The notes below the pieces were generated by a model that ran no database searches, was not told the DNA's origin, and saw nothing but the letters and a program-made list of their open reading frames with translations. From positions 186,001-250,000 of the forward strand of contig NW_026251757.1 of NCBI RefSeq assembly GCF_025024155.1: 64,000 bases of DNA, read 5' to 3'. Both the position numbers and the translations under genes were made by a program. The stretch's first letter is position 1. The number at the start of each line of letters is the position of its first letter. Below, one piece after another: positions 57,386 to 64,000 of this stretch. Source of the DNA: Gamsiella multidivaricata (lineage: Eukaryota > Mortierellomycota > Mortierellomycetes > Mortierellales > Mortierellaceae).

Positions 57386-58331
57386 CTAAGCAACGCTGAT
57401 CGACAGCTTGGACGCGGGTGGAGAAGGTGTGGCGCTAGGCGTGATCACCTGTCCCTTCGTCAATGGGCTCGTAATTGGGATCGCGTGCGAGACCCTGGCT
57501 GGGAAGTTGGGAGGCGAGGGGGGAGGGGAGATGCGAGCAGCATAGGAAGGACGCCCCATGACCTTCAGTTGGAACGGCGAGTTATCCGCCTTCATCGAGA
57601 CCTTGCCACGGGAGCCATCGTAGATAGTGTTGATCGAGCCGTGATCGCCGACACGAAACGAGACTGTGAAGGGCTCGACCCAAAGGACCAAATCCCTAGG
57701 AATCAGACCCTGCAGGGTTTCCATCGGTAACGAGCTCTTTTGTGCAGCCTAGGAAGGGGTAGGTAAGCAAAGCAGATGGTGTCAGCAACTGTGAATCACA
57801 GCTAAGCAAGTTGCCATTTTGGACATGGTTCCTTTTCCTTGCTTTATCTGTTTTTTTTTGTTGGGCGTATTCCAATTGGAGACAAAGAGACACAGCCATC
57901 GAGGGAAGGGGAGCTGTAGAGTGAAGACGAGTTGAGGATTATGCAATTGAGCAGAAAAAGACAACTGCATACTCAAAGTGCTCTCAATCGGAGGTCATGA
58001 AAGGTGTTGAGGTGGTCTAGCAGTAGTCTGCAGACTGCAGAAAACAATGGGTGATGGGGGAGTAGTTTTAGGTAGGTGGTACCACCGTTAAAAGGAGAGG
58101 GGTTGTTGTTACCTTGCACAAGAGAGGGTCCACTTTGCCGCCGAAGGAGGTGATGGCCCTGTATCCATTGCCGTAGTGTGGTCGCTGTGGGTCCCAATGG
58201 TCGGTGTACTTCTCTTGCATCAGTGCAACGGTCTCCTTCTTGAAGTCGTCGATTATCTGGGGGGTGCACGACGACGACGCAGTGAGGAACCGGCACAGAA
58301 AGTCGGACGCACAGGAGATTTCAAGTAGCAT
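57386..58331 (-). CDS. BTG/Tob-family antiproliferative protein
   Basis: Adaptor that binds the Caf1 subunit of the CCR4-NOT deadenylase and controls mRNA decay. Exons (minus): 58113-58331 and 57386-57748; 193 residues. The BTG domain fills about 1-115: box A region EKYTDHWDPQRPHYGNGYRAI, box B region LWVEPFTVSFRVGDHGSI. Both are the family signatures, including the Trp of box A and the LWV...P...S.R.G pattern. The C-terminal ~75 residues are Pro/Ser/Thr-rich, with no PAM2 motif seen. Start chosen as the ATG preceding LLEISCASDF. BTG/Tob is best known in animals. Confidence 0.9.
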
Positions 58332-58925
58332 GATTCTTTTATATATTTCAGTTTGAAGAGAGCGAAGAAGACGAGGCGGGAGGGGGTGGTTTAGCCAGTT
58401 TGGGGAGAAAGCAGAGTTGAGGTTGATGATGAGCAGGGTAATGGGAAGGAGGGTGAGGATGTGCTGAATTTTGATGGGAAGTGAGATGTGATGCATCAAA
58501 GTGGGGCGACCAACCAGCAGACTGGTTATAGAAAAAATTAGCCTCACGTATGTATAACATAGTTCAAGTTGTGTACGTATTTGCCGCATTGGCCACGTGT
58601 TGCAAAGCGCCAGTTTGCAGACCCGGCATCAAGCGAAGGAAAATGTGTCATCCGTGTCGGGCGTGTAAAGAGCGAGTTCGAACCTGGCATAGTACTTCGT
58701 AAGACCCTCGAGCAGGGATGAAGGATCCTTCATAGGCGTAGTGCTTTGGTATGAAAGATAATAGCAAGCAAACACGACCATGAACACGACTGTTGAAGCT
58801 CGTTTTCTCGCGGATAGAATGCTCAGCCTCATCTACGACTACTTCCAGATGCGTATCGACGGCGCCATTACTTAATGTGAGCCATAGCAAACAAGCGTTA
58901 TCTATTAGCTTATAATCAATGGAGG

Positions 58926-59450
58926 CAAAAGAACGAAATATATTCATGTCTGGTCCCCAGTGCATTTTCACCACGTCCCTGTCTTGAAAGTTTTCTATGA
59001 GTGGCGATATTTGAACGGAGTGCCTTCATGTCTGATCACATTGCGAATTCATCGCGTCTTAACCTAGAAGCTGCGGCAATTTTCGAGGAAGAGATGGCCG
59101 GCTTGTTCGTTCACAATTGAAGACTACAAAAGAATGGAATATCTCCATGTCTAATAACAATACATATTAACTAGCTTTTGACCAAAAGGTAGGGTGGAAT
59201 AAGAGACAATACGCTCAACTGACAAGCGAGCGTGTTTATTTGGGGTCGATTATCATGGAAGTGAGAAGTAGCATGGTCAATGATAACCAGTATATTTGTT
59301 CTTACTGATGGTGGCCAGACAACGAAACTCTTCATGTTTGCTTCCAATGCATGTTCACTGCGTGGTTGCCTGGAAAGTAGGATAGACTAATTATCGAGCA
59401 AGTGAGAGTTGGCGTAGCCAACTGGAAAGCGCAGCGTGTTTGTTTGCAAC
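58926..59450. repeat. Four decayed copies of a ~65-130-bp repeat
   Basis: Units start at about 58926, 59009, 59126 and 59317. Shared words: a gaacg/aatggaa start, then ttcatgt(c/t)tg, then (a/c)atgcat or (a/c)atacat, then attcac, then gaaagtagg. Units 3 and 4 also share a 3' part ending in gcgtgttt(a/g)tttg. They are diverged with indels, so the array is old. Confidence 0.45.
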
Positions 59451-60959
59451 GATGGCGACAACAGGACGCCTAAGCACTTCTCGCTGTCGCCATCCACGCG
59501 CTACGGCTGGAGCGCAGCAGAGATGTGAATTGTAAGAGGCTCTGGAGTATACAAGCGATACCCCTATAGCTTTCGCAAACCGCAAAATAGTAGACGCACT
59601 GTTGAGAGTCCAGGGCGTACTTGACATGATGTGCGATTTCAATGGCGCGTCTATCATATTGACCAATAGAGACATGTAGAAAAGTGTATCCGAATAAACA
59701 GTGTTTTGTCAGCATCCCCCACTTACTCCTCTGCTATTCTTCTGACTGCTTAGAATCCTGCAAAGCCCTGAAGGTTGAGCGGCAAGATGATTTTCCAGCG
59801 ACAAAAAAAAACCTACCGCCGAGGGCAGGCAGGTTCAAGACTAAAAAAGAGACGGTATATTGACAATTTTATGTCGACGATGTTGCCATCGCACGCAATT
59901 CGAACACTCAACTGCAAGGGGGGCGATCCAAAAACAAATGCGTCTGTTCAAGCAGTAGTATGTATTGAATTGGACTCAATAGTGCTCTTCACCAGTGTTC
60001 GAATGGGCCTGATAATTAGAATGCATGCCAACTAGGGTCCTCAGCAGCAGCAATGGCAACAACAGTTGGCCTATCGCTTGCAGAGTGTCTGAGCACAATT
60101 GAATAAAAGAGGTCAATGATTCGCGCGTTATTTTTTTTATGCTTGTACTCCCTGCAAGAAATTGAACTTATTCTGGCCGATTCTCGCGTCATCGACCTAG
60201 GAGGATTGCTACAACTTGCACCCTGTCACTCAATGCACCCCGCGGTGTAGATGAGCACACACATGAGGAACACGAAGAAGAGGAGGAGAAGGGATCTTTG
60301 GTCCACTCAGGAGTGGCGAAACAAAAGGAGCACAAGCAAAAGTAAAGCGAAAGCGTGCTCCCGTTTGTCTGAAGGGGTGTTCCCAGCCAATGGCCTTGCA
60401 CTGGCCGATGATACCACCGCTCCATGGATAGCACAACATACCTTTTGCTGTCGACCAACCTTGCAAGCTCTATTATTCAATTGCCAGGTTATTCTAACGA
60501 GCACTGGCATTCGAAGTTGATTGGGTTGAGCTGAATTAAAATTGAATTGAAAAGAAAGAAAACGCTGTTGCTCGATTGCAGGTGTTTATAATGAAAGAAA
60601 TGATAAGCGTATCTAGTATCTATGTGTGTATATATTCGTGAGTTCCTGGCGTAGCTGAAGTAGGTAGGGCGGTGGTGGTGGTGGTGTGTGCATAGTTGTG
60701 GTAGAATGACGCGAGAACGCGAGTAACAAGGCAGCTGTCTATTTGTCCCATGAGATGTGTTCCACCCCGCACTCGACAACCAAAAACTACAAGTCCGCAT
60801 AGCAGAGCTGTGAAATCTATACACACAGGACAGGTATAAATACCAAGGACCACTTCTCCTCCATATCTCGCACACCTTTTCTTTCTTTCTTTCTTTCTTT
60901 ACTTTGCTCTGCTCACTCGTGTTCTTCGTACCTCTACCTCCATCCCCCACACTGCAACC
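59451..60959. other. Intergenic; bZIP upstream region
   Basis: No firm gene. Two gatggc(g/a)acaacagg/tgg words (59450-59475, 60050-60080) recall the repeat region. Open frames near 60250-60520 on both strands compete and none is convincing. A CTTT tract lies just before the bZIP start. Confidence 0.4.
60886..60900 (+). repeat. CTTT tetranucleotide repeat
   Basis: About five CTTT units in the leader of the bZIP gene, 60-75 bases upstream of its ATG. Confidence 0.8.
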
Positions 60960-62060
60960 ATGTCCTTGACCTCGGCAAACGTGTCCTACCCTCCGCACTT
61001 GCCAATGCCCCAGCATCGTCAGCAGTTGTCCTATCCTCACTCCTACCCTCATCATCCCGATATCTCGCCTACCATGAGCCACGATTCCATCTCGAGCAAC
61101 TCCTCTGGGCCAGTGTCTCCTCCGACTGAATCCTCGCATCCTCTCTACATCTCCACAACTACACACCACCACTCTCACCCCCACCAGCAACAACAACACC
61201 TGTCTTCATATCACCATGATCCCTACCAGGCACCATCGCCACCGTACTCATATCCTCACAGATCAGGTTCCACAGAACTCGCCCAAAAGCCCACTCTCCC
61301 CTACCCTCGTCCGTCTCACACCTACTCGACATCATCCCATCGTGCACACCCATACTCGCCTTCTACTCTGCCCCCATTAACAGGACGTGTACCTCTCTCG
61401 CCTCAAAGCCCTGTCGACTCTACGGCTCCATATCCCATGCCCAACGCCAACCGAGACGAACGACACCGCTACCGGACTGCGTCGCCTATGTCTGCGTCTC
61501 CACCACCTTCATCCAGCCCGACCTCCAGCGTTCTATCGTCAGCAGCACCTCTCTCTGCCAACGACCGGAGAGAACGCAATAAGGCTGCTTCGGCCAAGTA
61601 CCGGGCAAAGAAGCACTACCAATCGGGCGAGATGCGCTCCCAGATCACAGTGCTGCAAGATCAGAACAATGTCATCACACGACAGCTCGAGGAGTGCAGG
61701 GCTGAGAACGCCTCACTCAAGAACATGGTCGAAAAGCTGAAGGGACGTCTTGTGGCGGAGAAGGTCCTGAAGCGACTACGTGAAGTCGGTCGCGAGAAGA
61801 AACGCCGTGGCAGTGGTGCTGGTCATGCCGCCAAGGTGTCTGCTCAAGACCTGGCTGTCAGCGACAGTGAGGTAGATGACGATGATGATGATGTTGTTGA
61901 TGCTGTAGAGAAGGCTGTTGAGGATGATGATGAAGAGGGGATTGAGGAGAACGATGCTGTCCTGGCCGGGATTGAGAAACGCTCGAGCGAGAGGAAAGCT
62001 CATAGCCGCCGTAGAGCTGTGCGGACGAACGATGACGATGAGGACTACCGTGAGGACTAA
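60960..62060 (+). CDS. bZIP transcription factor
   Basis: Single exon, 366 residues. Residues 1-200 are His/Pro/Ser/Tyr-rich and disordered, with a His-Gln tract near 70-80. Basic region at about 201-220 (RRERNKAASAKYRAKK), then a leucine zipper to about 265 (Leu/Ile/Val at heptad spacing). The basic region is of the AASAxYR/FR type seen in Cys3/MetR-like sulfur regulators, rather than the GCN4 AARRSR type; that likeness is from memory. The acidic Asp/Glu stretch at about 300-340 (VDDDDDDVVD) and a basic tail follow. The CRE-type palindrome at 6740 is a bZIP-type site, but no link is shown. Good leader context. Confidence 0.88.
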   Translation: MSLTSANVSYPPHLPMPQHRQQLSYPHSYPHHPDISPTMSHDSISSNSSGPVSPPTESSHPLYISTTTHHHSHPHQQQQHLSSYHHDPYQAPSPPYSYPHRSGSTELAQKPTLPYPRPSHTYSTSSHRAHPYSPSTLPPLTGRVPLSPQSPVDSTAPYPMPNANRDERHRYRTASPMSASPPPSSSPTSSVLSSAAPLSANDRRERNKAASAKYRAKKHYQSGEMRSQITVLQDQNNVITRQLEECRAENASLKNMVEKLKGRLVAEKVLKRLREVGREKKRRGSGAGHAAKVSAQDLAVSDSEVDDDDDDVVDAVEKAVEDDDEEGIEENDAVLAGIEKRSSERKAHSRRRAVRTNDDDEDYRED

Positions 62061-62190
62061 TACTCGAACACCAAACGATCCTTTGAGTCCAATTCCTCCA
62101 TCTTCCTCTTCACTCTAACATTGTAATAACACCTGTATATTTCCTCTCGCTTTTCGCTGCATCGACTTGCATAAACATATAATGAACCAT

Positions 62191-62196
62191 AATAAA
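62191..62196 (+). terminator. AATAAA polyadenylation signal of the bZIP gene
   Basis: AATAAA 131 bases after the bZIP stop; the nearest clear signal. Confidence 0.4.
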
Positions 62197-63765
62197 CCTC
62201 AGTTGAGAAAGGGAAAGCATCGACTCCCATTGCTTGGCTTCATAGACTGAACGCCATTTTCTTAAGAATAGAATAAAACGATAAACGGCAATTGAATCGA
62301 CTCACTCCACAATGTCGCCTTGAAAGGACGACGATGGATGAGCTCAGACGATCGGCATGTGCGTGCGAAAGCAGCGAGAGATGAATGGTCTTCACAGCAA
62401 AGTTGACCCATACCCATACTATGCCGTTGTCTCCATGCCTCCGACCTTTTCTAAATAAAAAAAAGGTTTTCCAAGTTACTAGCCCAGAGGAGTTGTACAC
62501 AAAAAAAGATTCTAGCCAACGAGCGTGCACGATTTCGCGTCTGTGACCGATGGTGCCATCCTTCCAAATCCTTGGCTCATCTCAATAAGGGACACAGTGA
62601 TTGAATTGAAATCCTTATTCATTGCGGTGGGGTGAATGTCCAAACAGTGTTGAACACCTGAATGAAGCCACGAGTGCCCAACTACTGCAGATGTCTTTAT
62701 CGGTCAAGCGTCCTTAAGGTATGAGGAAGAGAGGGGCAATAGTGCTGCACACTGGTACATAGTCCATCGTGCTGTCCCTGTCCGGGTATCTGCACACGAC
62801 GGCCACGAGTAGGTTCATTCTTCCTACTGTAGTCTTTTAATTTAACTGCGATACAGCAGCAAAATGGCACAAGATGACGCGATTTCTGGCCACAGCGAGG
62901 TGATTTCTGCACCACTTCCTGTGTCCCTCATTCAATTGTTTATTGAGTCGAATCTCCTACTTTCGTTATCGCTTTCAGTTTTCTTTAATTGAGAACGGGG
63001 CGCAAAAAGATGTTCCCAGGACCGGGGGTTTTTTTTGAGAGCGGCATAGAGATAGAAGTCTATAGAGTCCACGGCAAAACGTAGCTGCGTTTGTTCAGTC
63101 GAAGGACGACTGTATTGTGTTTTTTTATGCAACGTGCGCAAAAGTGATCAAGAGCACAATGGCACCATCCTACGAAATATGTTGAAAAGGCGTCTACGAT
63201 ACCATCTGCGAACATTGCATGCGTGTTTGGGCAAACAATAAAATATCATGCTGTCTTTTTTTAAGAAACGTGTGTTCTAAAATCAATGTCGATATTCCTT
63301 TTCAGTGTTCATTGCTGTAGTAGAGTGAGCTGTCTGATTGTCTGCCGTTGCTCCCGCGGCGACCTTTTCTCTTTTTTCCACTCTCGATGGACGTCTTGAT
63401 GCTGCAAGTGCTGACTGAAAGGATGTGTGATGTGCTCAATTGGCTAAGACGCGTCAATTCCTGAGGAGTTGCAGCATGCAGGACAGCCCTCGAGACCTCT
63501 AGCAATATAAACTCTACGTTCAGCTACCATAGTTTTTTTCATCATCGTGTCTCGGTTGCCTAAGACACTCATAAAATGATTCAGTGCTTCAGAGCAACGT
63601 TGAAGCGTCTCGCGGTTATAATCGTACTCAGAGTACTTGTTCCTGGTCTTTCAAGAACAATTTGCACACTTTCTTGGAATGTTTCATTTTACAGGATTAG
63701 AAATTGGCACTACCCCTGTAAATGCAAAATGACCAAACAGGGAGTGATCTCTTGCATCCCCGCAA
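62197..63765. other. Intergenic stretch, no firm gene
   Basis: Frames on the minus strand near 63302-63505 are moderately protein-like (Ser/Lys/Arg-rich), but lack splice or promoter support. The rest is non-coding with A/T runs. Confidence 0.4.
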
Positions 63766-64000
63766 TCACGCCCATCGCGACTCTGAGCATCTCGACAGAA
63801 AACCGCAGGAAAGCAAATCCACCAGGGAGCCGCGCTGGATCCGACGCACATCATCACCGACCGGGCTTGCATCCTCGACCAGCCCGACAGGTTCGCCATC
63901 TCCGCTCGCCATCACGGATACCGTCGCAGCCTTGTCTGCATCCGTCGGATCCGTCTCTCCTCCGCTCGCTAACTGCATAACTGTCCGCACAGCACAACCT
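63766..64000 (-). CDS. Possible edge of a minus-strand gene
   Basis: A frame entering from the right edge (starting near 63990) is acidic and hydrophilic (ETDPTDADKAATVSV, then VGLVEDASPVGDDVRR). A different minus frame at about 63710-63820 reads as a hydrophobic segment (VAMGVIAGMQEITPCLVILHLQ). These could be two exons, but the junction is not resolved. Partial at the window edge; no family recognised. Confidence 0.22.
   Translation of the reverse strand, partial: GCAVRTVMQLASGGETDPTDADKAATVSVMASGDGEPVGLVEDASPVGDDVRRIQRGSLVDLLSCGFLSRCSESRWA

Noticed and set aside
1..64000. CRISPR arrays, rRNA genes, complete LTR or terminal-inverted-repeat transposons.
   Set aside because: None was seen: no regularly spaced direct repeats with unique spacers, no conserved rRNA cores, and no reverse transcriptase or transposase motifs in the reading frames.

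Overview
This window looks like nuclear DNA from an early-diverging filamentous fungus, most likely Mucoromycota sensu lato and probably Mortierellales. The evidence is many short GT-AG introns, AATAAA-type 3' ends, homopolymer and CAG/CAA tracts in introns and low-complexity exons, and a mix of conserved eukaryotic housekeeping genes with unrecognised lineage-type genes. The lineage is inferred from gene style, not from a marker. Protein names are from memory of the families; exon models were built by hand from splice signals and checked for phase.

Layout. 1-4 kb: mostly non-coding, with a few unassigned minus-strand open segments. 4-8.4 kb: translation and RNA processing, with 60S ribosomal protein uL29 (RPL35), eIF1 (SUI1), and divergent from it the cleavage-stimulation factor CSTF2/Rna15. 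8.4-11.5 kb: weak, fragmentary plus-strand coding traces. 11.5-15.8 kb: PRP19 and IMP dehydrogenase, convergent. 16.4-21 kb: meiotic cohesin REC8, head-to-head with a GNAT acetyltransferase. 21.8-24 kb: an F-box gene broken by two in-frame stops. 24.6-29.1 kb: a very large Sec2/Rabin8-like protein and a small convergent gene. 30.3-33 kb: glyoxalase II and the BMT5-type rRNA methyltransferase. 35.5-39.1 kb: a 1188-residue disordered protein. 39.1-43.1 kb: gene-poor, with one small ORF and one four-exon unknown gene. 43.4-52.5 kb: a DUF71 PP-loop enzyme divergent from ESCRT-II subunit VPS36, then a kelch membrane protein and the CAAX protease RCE1. 54-58.3 kb: a rhomboid protease and a BTG/Tob protein. 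58.9-59.5 kb: decayed repeats. 61-62 kb: a bZIP factor. The last kilobase may hold the edge of another minus-strand gene.

Functionally the window covers translation initiation, splicing and 3' end formation, ribosome biogenesis, GTP synthesis, methylglyoxal detoxification, membrane traffic and proteolysis (VPS36, RCE1, rhomboid, Sec2-like), and chromosome cohesion in meiosis. There is no operon-like cluster, secondary-metabolite cluster, CRISPR array, intact transposon, rRNA gene or tRNA gene that I can support. The points most worth following up are the REC8 gene with a candidate separase site, the poor start context of the eIF1 gene, a GC-AG intron in VPS36, the palindrome/CRE in the eIF1-CSTF2 promoter, the in-frame A-tract intron of BMT5, and the unknown gene at 41.9-43.1 kb.
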